A DNA stretch of 64,000 nucleotides from Vandiemenella viatica (Eukaryota; Arthropoda; Insecta; Orthoptera; Morabidae): contig CM061914.1 in assembly GCA_031002005.1 (NCBI GenBank), positions 13,192,148-13,256,147 of the forward strand, given 5' to 3'. Positions 36,240 through 46,483 of the stretch are shown piece after piece. The notes below the pieces were generated by a model. That model saw nothing but the letters and a program-made list of their open reading frames with translations. It had not been told where the DNA came from and made no database searches. The translations under genes were made by a program, and so were the position numbers. Every line of letters starts with the position of its first letter. Position 1 is the first letter of the stretch.

Positions 36240-37004
36240 TACTTTAAGAACTGCTCTTGTATCTTCCAACATCGATGTTATCTATGTTACTGATTGAAAA
36301 AAAAAATTGTGTGTGTGCGTGTATTTTTTTTTAATTTGTAGTCCTCTTTAAGTGTTAGCAATCTATATATGTTGATAGACAACCAGCTATTCCCTGGTGC
36401 AGAAACCTCAATACAGCATTTACTTTGATGCTTACAGCTTCAGATCAACATTCCAAAGCCGTCCCTGTTATTATTCAGGCATATTTTCAGGGTTTCCCTC
36501 ATCACAGGGTTACAGAAAGTGTATACCTTCCTCCATTTTGAAAGTAGAGCAAAGAGATACTATTAGCCAACAACCGATCTCTCAAACATCTATCTACAAT
36601 AGAGATTTGCAGTATGTTGTATGATCAAACATTATGAAATTATTAGTAAAAAAAATTATACCAGAACAACATGGACTGCAAAACAAAAAGTTGTGTTGCA
36701 CAGAGATGGAAGTTACAGATTTTTTTTGGATTTTCACAAAGCTTTTAACAATTTAGAATGCAAACTGTTTGTTAATAAAGATTCGAGCATATCAGCATTT
36801 CAACAGACTTGAGAATGGATACGATTTGTTAAATGGTTGGTTGCAGGTGGCCAAGCCTATGTTAGTCTGGATTGTCTTGGGCATTCTAGAAAGGGACTTA
36901 CTAAGACTACATCTTTTCTAAATAATAAATGATAATAAAGAAAAAGGAAACTGCTTTTAGGCAATATAAACAACAAAGGATAGAAAAAATGACTAATCAC
37001 TCAC

Positions 37005-37275
37005 CTAAGGTGAAAGCTGCGGCGAGTGTGAAACATGTCAAAAACAAAAAAACATATACAATATTTCGGTTTTACACTTTATTCATGTGATAGGGAACAA
37101 GCCATATGGTTTGGCAAGTGTCCACACACCGAAGGTTATCCCATGACTCATGGTAAGCTTCAACACACCTGCCCTATCACCTTCACTATCACATAAATAA
37201 GGCGTAAAACACAAATAATGTGCATGTTTTTGTTCGTCACATATGTTTTTCACCTGTTGCAGCCTTCAACTTTGA
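37005..37275. repeat. Foldback (MITE-like) inverted repeat with about 95-100 bp arms
   Basis: The left arm (about 37005-37105: CCTAAGGTGAAAGCTGC ... TTTTACACTTTATTCATGTG) is imperfectly complementary to the right arm (about 37180-37275: CACATAAATAAGGCGTAAAA ... GCAGCCTTCAACTTT). About 75 bp lie between the arms. No transposase. It sits inside LINE sequence, which suggests insertion as a non-autonomous DNA element. Confidence 0.72.
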
Positions 37276-37584
37276 TGATTAAAAAAAATCAGAGACAATA
37301 GCAGCTCCAGATTGTTTGCTGAAGATGCAGTTATTTATCGAGGTGTAAAATTCTGCTGGATTGTTAGAAATTCAGCTTGTTCTTGACAGTATTTTGGCAT
37401 GGTGAAATGACTAGCAACTTGAATTAAGCACAAAGTAAACTGTACAAATCCTTGATAAGGTTGATTCAAATAAATATTTGTGCATAAGTATTTAAGGCTA
37501 GTCATAGGTAAACTTAATTGTATATTGCAATTTACAGGACGAATTCTGGACTGGGATTGTAACAAATTTAAAGGATTCTTTTCC

Positions 37585-37785
37585 TTATGGCATTATGCTT
37601 CATTGAGGTCTTTTTGGTGGTAAAGGACTGGGGGAACAAAGAATGGGACGTAATTTGGCAATGGTAGTTTGAAGGAACCATCCCGGTATTCACCTAGAGT
37701 GATTTCTGGAAACCATGGAAAACAAAAATTTGCATGGCTGGTCATGGATTCAAATCCAAATACTCCTGAACACGAGGCCAAAGCA
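37585..37785 (-). mobile_element. tRNA-derived SINE, copy 4 (diverged)
   Basis: Body matches copy 2 at lower identity (TTCATTGAGGTC, GGCAATGGTAGTTTGAAGGAACC, CATGGATTCAAATCC as degenerate B box). It is truncated right after CACGAGGCC. Confidence 0.72.
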
Positions 37786-38215
37786 TATTTAAAGGAAACA
37801 GCGTATTTAAAGAAAACAGTGTATAAAACTTTTGTGAATCCTCATTTAGTGTACTGTGGTGCTCTATGGGTGCATAAAGCACCAGGATGATTATTTATTA
37901 ATGTCATGAATGTCCATAGAAGAGCAACTAATTGTGCCACCACCTGCCACATACTTTCCAATGACTTGATAAATAGACCAGGCTGGGACTGTCTGGCAGG
38001 CAGATTGAGTTTGTTGGAAAAAATGCTGACATCCACATTCATTAACTTCCGAGGACAAATACTAGGTCCAACAAAGATTTGGTATGCAATGACAGGAGAT
38101 ACAAAATCAGAAAAATTATACAATCTTTCATTCCTAGTGCTATTAAGCATGGGAATACAAATTAGTTTTGGTGCAAAACACCCTCCGCCCATCACATTTA
38201 CGTAATTCAGAGTAA

Positions 38216-38929
38216 AAATATAGAATATTAAATCAACACAGACAGATTTTAATTTATCCACATTAACTTTAGAACAGATGTTAGTTTACTTTTCTGAGTA
38301 ATCATCATGAATAACAAGACTTTTGGTGAGTCATAGAATGACCTGATCTTGTAGTGTCTTGAACTAAGACAAAAATCTTCAAACGATATGCTCTTTCAAC
38401 TTGGCAGGCAATTTATTGTAATTTGACATGGGAGAGGATTAAATAATAGATGAGCCAAAACTTTCAAATGATGTGCACAGGATGTTGACAAGGCGCTGAG
38501 ACTACCTCGATGGCTCACATTATTTTCTGCTTTTTACTTTTAGTAGGTTGTAGTAGTCTGTGCCATATCTCACAGTAAACAGCAATACCAGTACTGTGTG
38601 CTCAAGATGTGACGAAAAGTGTATTTTTTAATGAAGTAATGAAAGGTGAAATTTTTCTGAATGCTAACATTCTTAATTTTTCTCATGATCTTAATATATT
38701 TACAAAGAACAGTTCTCAAAGCTTCTGGATTATTTGTGTAGTTAACTGAAGTCTAAGTGCCTACTACTATGAACTTTCCACAAGGTAGGTTTTACTGCTG
38801 ACGTAGCAGGCCTTATTTCCTTTCTCATATGACTTAAGGGAAGACGTATTTGTTTTTGTACTTTTTTGTCACTATCTTCATAGCTCTTTTTTAAATGATG
38901 AATTTGACTGATTTTCATATACATGTAAA
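38216..38929. other. Intronic sequence, nothing recognised
   Basis: AT-rich without motif-bearing frames. Confidence 0.5.
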
Positions 38930-39313
38930 TATTAGCCCGTACCCCGCGACTTTGTACGCGTGGATTAAGAATTTTTTTTTTTGCCAGAATTGAATATAGA
39001 AAGTTGTTGGTAATGAAGGATTGGTCCCAAACAACACTGAGTCGGCATAATATCACAGGAAAGCTACCACCATATCATTCTACTGTCGAACCTGTCTCTT
39101 GAAGAGAATCAATTTCCAACATATTTCTGTCACCATTCGATAAGGTCTCAAAATTTTGTGACTACAACTGTTAATCATACTGGAAAAAATGTCCTGTGCC
39201 CTTCACACAGATTTTCTTGTCAAATTCCATCAGTATCGATATAGCCATTTAGTCGTGAAAATGTAACAACAAGACAGAGACTTACTTCCGTATTTATAGT
39301 ATTATTACTGCGG

Positions 39314-39315
<2 letters not shown>

Positions 39316-39360
<45 letters not shown>
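39316..39360. repeat. (AC)n microsatellite
   Basis: About 22 uninterrupted CA units. Confidence 0.95.
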
Positions 39361-39364
<4 letters not shown>

Positions 39365-39550
39365 ACTGCAAACAACCCCTGAGGGATCATTATAACGTAA
39401 AAAAGTGTACACCTACAGCATTGCAAGACTACCTATGATTTGCCTCGCATTGCACCCCTAACTTTGTTATATCTACAGTTTAACATTCAATCCGGATAAC
39501 CGACGGCCCAGGCGTGACTCTTACGATCAAAAACAATTTTTAAAAATCTT

Positions 39551-39632
39551 AGCCTCCACGGAGATTTGAACCGGAGACCACGACCCTAACATTAGTAAGC
39601 CAGTGCTTTAGCCACTGAGCTACATGACTGCT
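39551..39632 (-). other. tRNA-like SINE head, not a functional tRNA
   Basis: The minus strand reads GTAGCTCAGTGGCTAAAGC (A box) and, about 30 bases later, GGTTCAAATCTCC (B box). The would-be acceptor strands (GCAGTCA versus GGAGGCT) do not pair and no anticodon stem forms, so this is a tRNA-derived promoter of a SINE rather than a tRNA gene. It belongs to a different family from the four SINE copies above. Confidence 0.7.
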
Positions 39633-39895
39633 ACACGGAAAAACAGTAGAGAGACCTCCATATTCAATGTGTCTGTCTATCATCGTTCAGTAGTATTTCG
39701 AAATTATGAGACAACATGTATTATTTATACAGATAATTTTTCAACCAAATGTAGACAGTATTCTTCTCCTCGTTTCAAAGGAAAAGTGTGCAAAGTTTCA
39801 TCGAGATTGGATGAAAACTGTGGATTTGTTGGAAGAACAAACAAACTAACAAACAAACAAACATACATTCATCTTTATATATATAGATTTAAAAA

Positions 39896-40589
39896 AAGTA
39901 CTGTTTCCCTAGTTACAACACATGGTCATATTCACAGATATTACTTCTTACAATTCTGGCGGTACATAATTCCTCACTATAGACAATCTGTCAAATTTAA
40001 GCAGCAGTTTCTCTTTTGCTATGCAGAAAATAAACCTCTTCCAAAATTACTGCCAAGGTGTGTTGCATGGTTTCACAATGCATAACAAAGCACATAATGG
40101 TGCTGCCAATTTTGAAAAACATACCTTCCCTTAAATCCTTACTAGACATGATATTTACAGTCTGGTTATCTCCATATATCTGGTGGTTTTAACCAACAAA
40201 TGACTGCAGTTAAACCATGCTATCAGTCCACTGAAGATGTATTATAATTGTTATTCAATTACCATCATGAATATCTAGTTCTTACATCACACTGATCTTC
40301 ACAATTACTGTACAAATGCCAATTTTAACAATAAAGGTTACCATGTCAAACTATTGGCTTGACAGAATGAATCCAAAATATGAAAGGAATTTAAGTTTTA
40401 AACTCCAATCAGATCTAAACCACTGTATATTAGTATTAGGGACTGGAAAAATCTCTTCAACAATTTCATCCTTATTGTAATTATTAAAGATCAAACAATT
40501 CCAAGTATATCAGTACAAATAATTCTGCCATTATCAGTCCACTCATTTTAAAAGTACAAGATTTATTTTTTGGTCACAAATATTTTTGA
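39896..40589. other. Intronic sequence, nothing recognised
   Basis: AT-rich with no motifs in any frame. Confidence 0.5.
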
Positions 40590-40720
40590 GTCACTTGACA
40601 ATGGCGGCAGAGATTGTGACCGCCGAAACGTCGTGGTCAAACGATGGACTAACTCGGCTAGTTACCCGAGAAAATTTTATTCATTTACAACGCCGAGAAA
40701 ATCTCCAGTCTTACAAATAT
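40590..40720 (+). mobile_element. PLE-type terminal fragment with hammerhead-like hairpin
   Basis: TTGACAA, one base, stem GGCGG (40603-40607) pairing with CCGCC (40620-40624), then GAAACGTC, followed by GTGGTCAAACGATGGACTAA and CTCGGCTAGTTACCCGAG (itself a small hairpin). The organisation equals the other CTGANGA-stem-GAAA motifs here, but the first block is degraded at two core positions. No protein-coding part is attached. Confidence 0.5.
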
Positions 40721-40976
40721 TTTTCTTAAAACACCAAGATATAAATTTTTATTGTTAATTGAGGCAGATAAGATAGGAAAAAAAAATATTGACAACTGTA
40801 CGAGAAGTGCTCAAATGTCCTAAACATCCCTCAAAGAAAATGCAAATTCAATTATCTTTCCAAAAATAATAATATACAGATCAAGAACTTTTCATACTTT
40901 CTGATAAGTCATTAAAAGGCATTACTAATACTACTGTTTTCGAAACAGAAGTACACTGCATCAAGTTCCAACTCAC

Positions 40977-41219
40977 TCTGTTTGGTGTCATTCTGCGGAA
41001 GAACCCGAGAGAGTGCGTGAGCAGTGGCTAGTAAGGCGACTATTCCTGTTACAGGACTGGTGGCACCGGGCACTATCTGGTCAAACATGGATGTAGAGTC
41101 AAGGCGAGCCGTTACTAGGATCACCGAGCGATTCTTATACGCTTCCGCCGGCCGGTCGGGGCTCAGTGCCGGCAGGCTGCCCCAGACGTTGCGGTCTCCC
41201 AGAGCGTCACACATGCGGA
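40977..41219 (-). CDS. NCSTN: Nicastrin, internal exon b
   Basis: A 243 bp minus-strand exon. The acceptor is TTTTTTCTGTGCGACAG with a good pyrimidine tract and the donor is A|GTGAGTTGG. It starts with two bases and ends with one base of split codons. It encodes RMCDALGDRNVWGSLPAL, then NRSVILVTARLDSTSMFDQ, then GATSPVTGIVALLATAHALS. These match nicastrin blocks CDPLSDYNVWSML, VVVAATRLDSRSFF and GAESAVASFVTQLAAAEAL, recalled from the vertebrate protein. This is the core of the aminopeptidase-like fold, which lacks zinc-peptidase activity in nicastrin. The frame reads a few codons past the donor before a stop. The donor was chosen because the phases fit. Confidence 0.95.
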
Positions 41220-42002
41220 CTGTCGCACAGAAAAAATGTTGGACAATGCAGGTCATTATGTAACATATATAAATTAAGAGAGCAGAAATGAAACACTGGT
41301 TAACAATGCTGATGGGAAGACAGCTTCACAAAAACAGTGAGAAATGCTAGCTCACACTCAATGCAAACCATGTTAATTAATCTCCTGGCTATGCATTTAA
41401 ATGAAAATACCATAATTTTGAGTATTTCACTGTTTTTACAAATCTTCAACAAAATCTACCACAATTCATGAAAAAAGGAAAACCCAAATATTTTGACAGT
41501 CTGCGAGTTGCCAGCTCTCATCTGATACCCATGAAGATTATCTAAATCAAATATTTTATTCAGACCCCAATAAATTCCCTGTAATTTTCATCAGTCAAGA
41601 TTTTTATTAATTTTAGGTTAGTGTTAAGGTGAGAACTAAAGTGGTGTACAGTTACAAATTTTCAAGTTAAGGGTTCAGAAATTTTGAGGGTGTTATTGAC
41701 AAATGCATAAGGGTTCCATTTTTCATTCAGAAGGTACAGAATCCAAAAAATTAAGAGTTAGAAATTAAATTGTAAAACAAATATGCATATCGATGTATTA
41801 TGAAATGTAATTACTGTTTCTTATTAATTATTTTGTTTAATGTTATCTGCCAAAAAATTAACCATCATCCACAATATATATACACCAGCTTTTAATACTA
41901 TATACAGTGGAAAACCCCAAACATCATGACTCACACTATCACATATTCCATCTAATATGCCATTACTGTTCAGAGGTACAGCAATGTTTTCAGTCCACTC
42001 AC
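41220..42002 (-). other. Nicastrin intron a-b (783 bp)
   Basis: GT-AG intron: donor GTGAGTGG at 41995-42002 and acceptor CAG at 41220-41222 on the minus strand. AT-rich. No transposable element recognised, unlike the neighbouring introns. Confidence 0.88.
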
Positions 42003-42403
42003 CTTGGTGGAAGTTGTTGACGATTGAGCTACGTCTGATGCACACTTCCGAGCTGACAGCAGCGTACATGTGCGACACCATTTCTATTGCACAGAGTGTA
42101 AGCCCAGCTTGGGAATCTGCCTTATTATAATGGCGGTAACAGCTGCGGATTTTCTCTAGAGGGCCATCGGCGTCATTAGAACTGTCGCGCAAGTAGAACA
42201 TAGGGAAACCCCAATCAACTTGCAGGAGACCCATGCCCTCTGGATTCCACGGTGACTCACTGCTGCACTGTCCAGAGAGACCAGAGTATCGGTTGGGGCA
42301 ACCGTCTTCTGGTGAATAGCTCTCTGGAAGGGGTGAATCCATGTCGTGAGACAGTAGGATGCCACTCACCTTTCCAGAGTCTCGCAATTGCCCAAGTATC
42401 TCG
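42003..42403 (-). CDS. NCSTN: Nicastrin, internal exon a (first visible exon)
   Basis: A 401 bp minus-strand exon with acceptor ATTTTGGCAG and donor CAAG|GTGAGTGG. It begins with the last base of a split codon and ends with one base that exon b completes as a Val codon. It encodes LGQLRDSGKVSGILLSHDMD, then PEDGCPNRYSG, WNPEGMGLLQVDWGFPMFYL, LEKIRSCYRHYN, CAIEMVSHMYAAVSS and CIRRSSIVNNF. These align with nicastrin CPN, WNSLGNGL, FPIFLL, IKQCYQDHN, LCAMQLFSHMHAVIS and CMRRSSI. Paired cysteines of the lumenal domain are retained. Upstream exons, including the signal peptide, are not in the window. Confidence 0.95.
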
Positions 42404-42689
42404 CTGCCAAAATACATACATGAATTAGAAGACACAAAATGAGAACACTTATACAGTAGGTAGTAAACATACCTTAGTTACTAATAACATCATCCACTAA
42501 AGTAACAAAGGCTTACAACAACCAGCAACAGCAGACTACAAGAGGGATATGTATCTCTATGTGGGATTTTTGCAGAAATAGAGAGAGAGAGAAATGAAGT
42601 AGGACAATGTTTAGTCACTCGTTTCTAAAATGAGAGAAGAAGAAAACGAATAAATTCACACCCAACAAAAGATAGAAGTGTATAAACAC

Positions 42690-43547
42690 ACACACAAAAA
42701 AAGGATAAATTTTCCTCCAGACGGCCCAGGAAGAGGTTGGCATAGGACGGGGCCATGTAGGTGCCCATGGCAATGCTGCGTATCTGGTGATAAATCTGGG
42801 AGTTGAAGGAGGAGTAGTTTTTGGAGAGGGTAAAGTTGGCTAGGGATATGAAAAAGGATGTTCTAGGAAGACTGTTCGGAGGGCGCATATTCAGGAAGGA
42901 AACTGAGGCCTTCAAGGTGAGGAATATTGGTGTACAAAGAAGTTACGTCAATGGAGACAAGGAAGGAGTCTGGGGGTAAAGTATCTGCCATAAACCTCAT
43001 TCTGCACCTCCTAAATCTCACCGTGGACCAACACTTGTCATCCAGTTCTTTCCTGGCTTGAAATCTGTCACCAGATTCTCCGCCGTGGGTATGAATTCCT
43101 ATGGTCCTTCCCTGAAATGTGTCTCCTTCCCAAAATCCTACCCACTGTTCCCCGCACTTGCTTCAGCAGACCACCCAATCTGTATAACATCTTGGTCCAC
43201 AAGTATTTACCTGCCGACTCCCCTAGACCTCCACAGGGATCTTTCCCGTGTAACAGACCCCACTGTAAAACATGTAGCATGCACCCTGCAACCACCACTT
43301 ACTCTAATCCTGTCACAGGAGAATCCTTTCCCGTAACTGGACGAGCTACATGTGCTACCACTCACATTATTTACCAACTCACCTGTCTCCATTGCACTGC
43401 CTCTTATATTGGCCTCAACACTCAAAAACTATCCTACAGGATGAATGGCCACAGGCAAAAACTTTATACTTCCCACCCTGACCATCCAATGGCAATTCAT
43501 GACAACTCACATGATTCAAACAACCTCAACATCTGTTTCAAAGTTAG
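42690..43547. mobile_element. Penelope-like element B, first part, with inverted 5' segment
   Basis: 42690-42985 is minus-strand PLE RT: LPPDSFLVSIDVTSLYTNIP, NSLPRTSFF, then MGTYMAPSYANLFLGRLEE. From about 42987 the same element family continues on the plus strand with VIQFFPGLKSVTR, LPKILPTVPRTCFSRPPNL and GSFPCNRPHCKTC. NPVTGESFPV and the GIY-YIG region YQLTCLHCTASYIGLNTQKLSYRMNG follow. The two halves are head-to-head about position 42986, as in 5' inversions of retrotransposons. The RT segment containing the FIDD motif is absent at the junction. The plus part is interrupted at 43547 by the R1-like LINE and resumes at 49696. Confidence 0.85.
43535..43547. repeat. Target-site duplication of the R1-like LINE, left copy
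   Basis: GTTTCAAAGTTAG, identical to 49683-49695. Confidence 0.95.
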
Positions 43548-44102
43548 GCAAGCAAGATGGCCGACACATACGACAACGTGTCAAGCCACTCTGTATTATG
43601 ATCGCATTTTGAGTGGGTAAAACATCATCTCGCGTTAAACAAAGTATACGTCTCGGTTAATTAAGTGTGCCGAAATACGCAATAGCAAAAATTGGGTGTT
43701 TCAGATCAAAACTTTGTGAACAATAAGTTGTTCTTATATTTTGTGTGAGCGCACGGTGTGCTTAGTATTTCTCGGGACAGAAATTTTTCGTTGCAAACTC
43801 GCCAATTGTGATAGTTCTGTGATCTTGAAACAAATTGAGTGAAAAGTGAGTAAACCGTGAAGATAAACCCGTTGTTAAGAGTGGAGCTTCACAGTACAAC
43901 GACCTCGTCTGCCAGCCACACAGCCGTCATGACGCCCTGCCGTCACAACGTCACACCGCCGGTGTCAGCAGGCCGTCCAGCTGTCTTCGCTGCGCGAGTA
44001 CGGCGCATCCGCACACAACCGCAACCTCCAAAAATCCCGTCCACGGTTCAGTCAAGCAAATGTAACACTTAACTTTTCTCTGATCCCCACCTGTCAACAG
44101 CT

Positions 44103-45714
44103 ATGTCTGCAGATAATTACTCAAATGAATCCCGTGGTGATTCAGCAACGGACACATCGGGCAGATTGGAAGATCTAATTGTAGCCACGGATATTGAAAA
44201 ACGGTTCAAAGAGCTATCACTTTACATCGATGAGGAACTTCCAAACCAGAAAATGACACATATAAAAATGGCTGCCTTGAAGGAAAAGATAGCCCAATGG
44301 GCACTGGCTCAGGCAATGTTAATCGGTAAAATGACAACTGCAAATCGAAAATGAAAGGCTGCAAAAGGAAAATAATATAGTGATCTCGAAACCTGGAAAA
44401 ACATATGCCCAAGCGGCTTCTAGCAATACTATAGTCACAAAAACAAAGGCGCAGATTGAGAGTGCTCTAAAGAACCAGACGGGCACTGTATTTATCTCAT
44501 CAAAAAACCAAAAAGGAGTAAGGGAGGTTCAGAAGAAATTTACAGAACTTCTAGACCCTAAAAAAGATTAAATAAGGATCAAAAGCATGAGGACCACAGC
44601 AAAAATATGAATTGTGGAAGCAGAGTCAAGTGAGGATACTAAAAAGATAATGGAAAATGCAAAACTACAAGAGGAACTTAAATGCGAGCCACCTAAGAAA
44701 AGGCATCCATTAACAATATTATACGACATACCGACTGGAACGAAAGAGGAGTAAATACGAGACTGTGTTTATTACCAAAACCTTGAGGGAACAGTAAGTT
44801 ACGAGAAAGGCTTCGTCTTAAAATTCAGAACTGGCCCTAAAGGAAAAGCCACTGTTCATCATGTGGCCGAAGTAGATCCACAGCTCAGAAAAATTATTAT
44901 TGCCAAACAGCGGCTATATTTGGGCTTCCAGTCAATAGCTGTTAAAGACTTTCTAGTAGTACCCAAGCGCATTAAATGTTACGGTTTAGGACATATTAGT
45001 AAGCACTGCAACAAAGAAAAGTCCACATGCTCTCATTGTGGCGAAGAGGATCATAATAGATCTGAATGTGATAAAAAAGGACAACCTCCCATCTGCGTGC
45101 GTTGTATGAAGCGAGGGAAAAGCGTAAATTGTTCATCTAAGGATGACTGTCCCACATACCAGATATTGCTTCAATGAACCATAAATAAAATAGATTATGG
45201 ACAATAAGACCATAACAGATCTAGTTATCAACAAAACTTGAGATTTAAGCAATAACTCAGTGACTTTTCTACATCTGGTATCACAGGAAAAAAGCACAAG
45301 CCTCCAAGTAAAAGACTAAGAGACATGCTGAGGGCATGGGAATACTGGAAAAAGAAAGGACTGAATGAAGACATTAGAGTTGATGCTAGCACCCAGACTG
45401 ATGGAATTGGGGAGGCAATAACCAAGAAGCTATCGACACAGGACATTAACACGAATGTATCACAAAAATGCAACCCTATCAAAATTTATAAAGAATGCGA
45501 AAAGGCAATGCGACTTGCAAGACTAGAGGAAATGTCACTACTTACAATAGCACTAAGACACTTAATTAGAACGGGACACAGCAAAGGCAGGTCCATAACA
45601 TTTCCAGTTCCGGAAGCCATAGATAGGATACAATTAAAAGCAGCAAATCTTGCCACAAATCCAGTTCATCTTATGAAGCTCGTTTTAGAAGTGTTTGACA
45701 GAAGAGAAGAATAA
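44103..45714 (+). pseudogene. R1-like LINE ORF1 (gag-like, CCHC zinc knuckles), broken
   Basis: It starts MSADNYSNESRGDSATDTSG at 44103. The first frame (83 codons) stops at 44354, and further pieces lie at 44380-44571 (KTYAQAASSN...), 44863-45177 and 45325-45714. The third piece has three knuckle-like Cys/His clusters: CYGLGHISKHC, CSHCGEEDHNRSEC and CVRCMKRGKSVNC. These bind nucleic acid in LINE RNPs. The last piece, EKAMRLARLEEMSLLTIALRHL onward, is a C-terminal tail I do not recognise. At least three frame breaks. Expected role: RNA-binding coat protein of the retrotransposition particle. Confidence 0.82.
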
Positions 45715-46483
45715 TTTGGCCTTGAAGATTTGTACAGACAACTAGTGATAACACATGGCCGCATTGCTATGGATTATAGGCAACAATGGCCTAAGAGTCA
45801 CATACTTACACACCACCCATGAACAAATACGGAGTCAATGTAGCACAACTTAATGGAAAACGCACTGAGGCCGTGTTATTAGAAGTTAAGAGACTAGCAG
45901 AGGAAATGAATTTCGACATCCTGTGTCTTCAAGAACCGTACACCAGTGCAGGGAAGGTACCACATATGCCTGTGACATCACAAATAGTATGTGAAGGTGA
46001 AGATCCAATGGCTGCTATAGTTGTACTTAACAGGAACTATACAGTCACGAAAATTGCCCAGTTGTGTAATGAGAACGTTACCTGCGTTAAACAGAAGAGA
46101 AGAATAATTTGGCCTTGAAGATTTGTACAGACAACTAGTGATAACACATGGCCGCATTGCTATGGATTATAGGCAACAATGGCCTAAGAGTCACATACTT
46201 ACACACCACCCATGAACAAATACGGAGTCAATGTAGCACAACTTAATGGAAAACGCACTGAGGCCGTGTTATTAGAAGTTAAGAGACTAGCAGAGGAAAT
46301 GAATTTCGACATCCTGTGTCTTCAAGAACCGTACACCAGTGCAGGGAAGGTACCACATATGCCTGTGACATCACAAATAGTATGTGAAGGTGAAGATCCA
46401 ATGGCTGCTATAGTTGTACTTAACAGGAACTATACAGTCACGAAAATTGCCCAGTTGTGTAATGAGAACGTTACCTGCGTTAA
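45698..46483 (+). repeat. 393 bp direct tandem duplication across the ORF1/ORF2 junction
   Basis: 45698-46090 is repeated as 46091-46483 with no difference seen. It spans the last ORF1 codons, the spacer, and the first 91 codons of ORF2. The first ORF2 start at 45819 therefore runs into the ORF1 end and stops at 46118, while the second start at 46212 opens the longer endonuclease frame. Confidence 0.95.

Larger units (their letters stand above)
36470..38215 (+). mobile_element. Highly decayed CR1/L2/Daphne-like LINE with two nested insertions
   Basis: Plus-strand remnants: IIPEQHGLQNK and FFLDFHKAFN (RT motif A-like, 36640-36760), RLFAEDAVIYRGV near 37315-37345 (ADD changed to AED), then VYKTFVNPHLVYCGALW, VHRRATNCAT and DLINRPGWDCLAGRLS (37820-38010). 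The end is CACCCTCCGCCCATCACATT. The order and the GW-block match LINE A and B. A foldback element (37005-37275) and SINE copy 4 (37585-37785) interrupt it. Confidence 0.7.
38930..39895 (+). mobile_element. Composite non-autonomous retroposon with ACAA/ATCT tail
   Basis: It begins with TAGCCCGTACCCCGCGACTT, then GTACGCGTGGATTAAG. It ends with AGTTTCATCGAGATTGGATG, AAAACTGTGGATTTGTTGG, a run of ACAA units and CATTCATCTTTATATATATAG. This start and tail combination resembles short arthropod retroposons, though the assignment is from general familiarity. An (AC)n run and a tRNA-like module lie inside. Similarity searches would be needed to define the boundaries. Confidence 0.45.
11215..40976 (-). 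other. Nicastrin intron b-c (about 29.8 kb), filled with transposable elements
   Basis: Defined by donor A|GTGAGT at 40971-40976 and acceptor CAG at 11215-11217 on the minus strand. The exon phases on each side agree (one base plus two bases). The contents are annotated separately: SINEs, an I-clade LINE, a PLE and jockey-like LINE triplication, tandem repeats, a Helitron, a mariner and LINE relics. No exon was found inside, and none is needed to keep the phase. Confidence 0.88.

Noticed and set aside
39551..39632. Possible tRNA gene
   Set aside because: A and B boxes are present, but the acceptor and anticodon stems do not pair. Interpreted as a SINE head.
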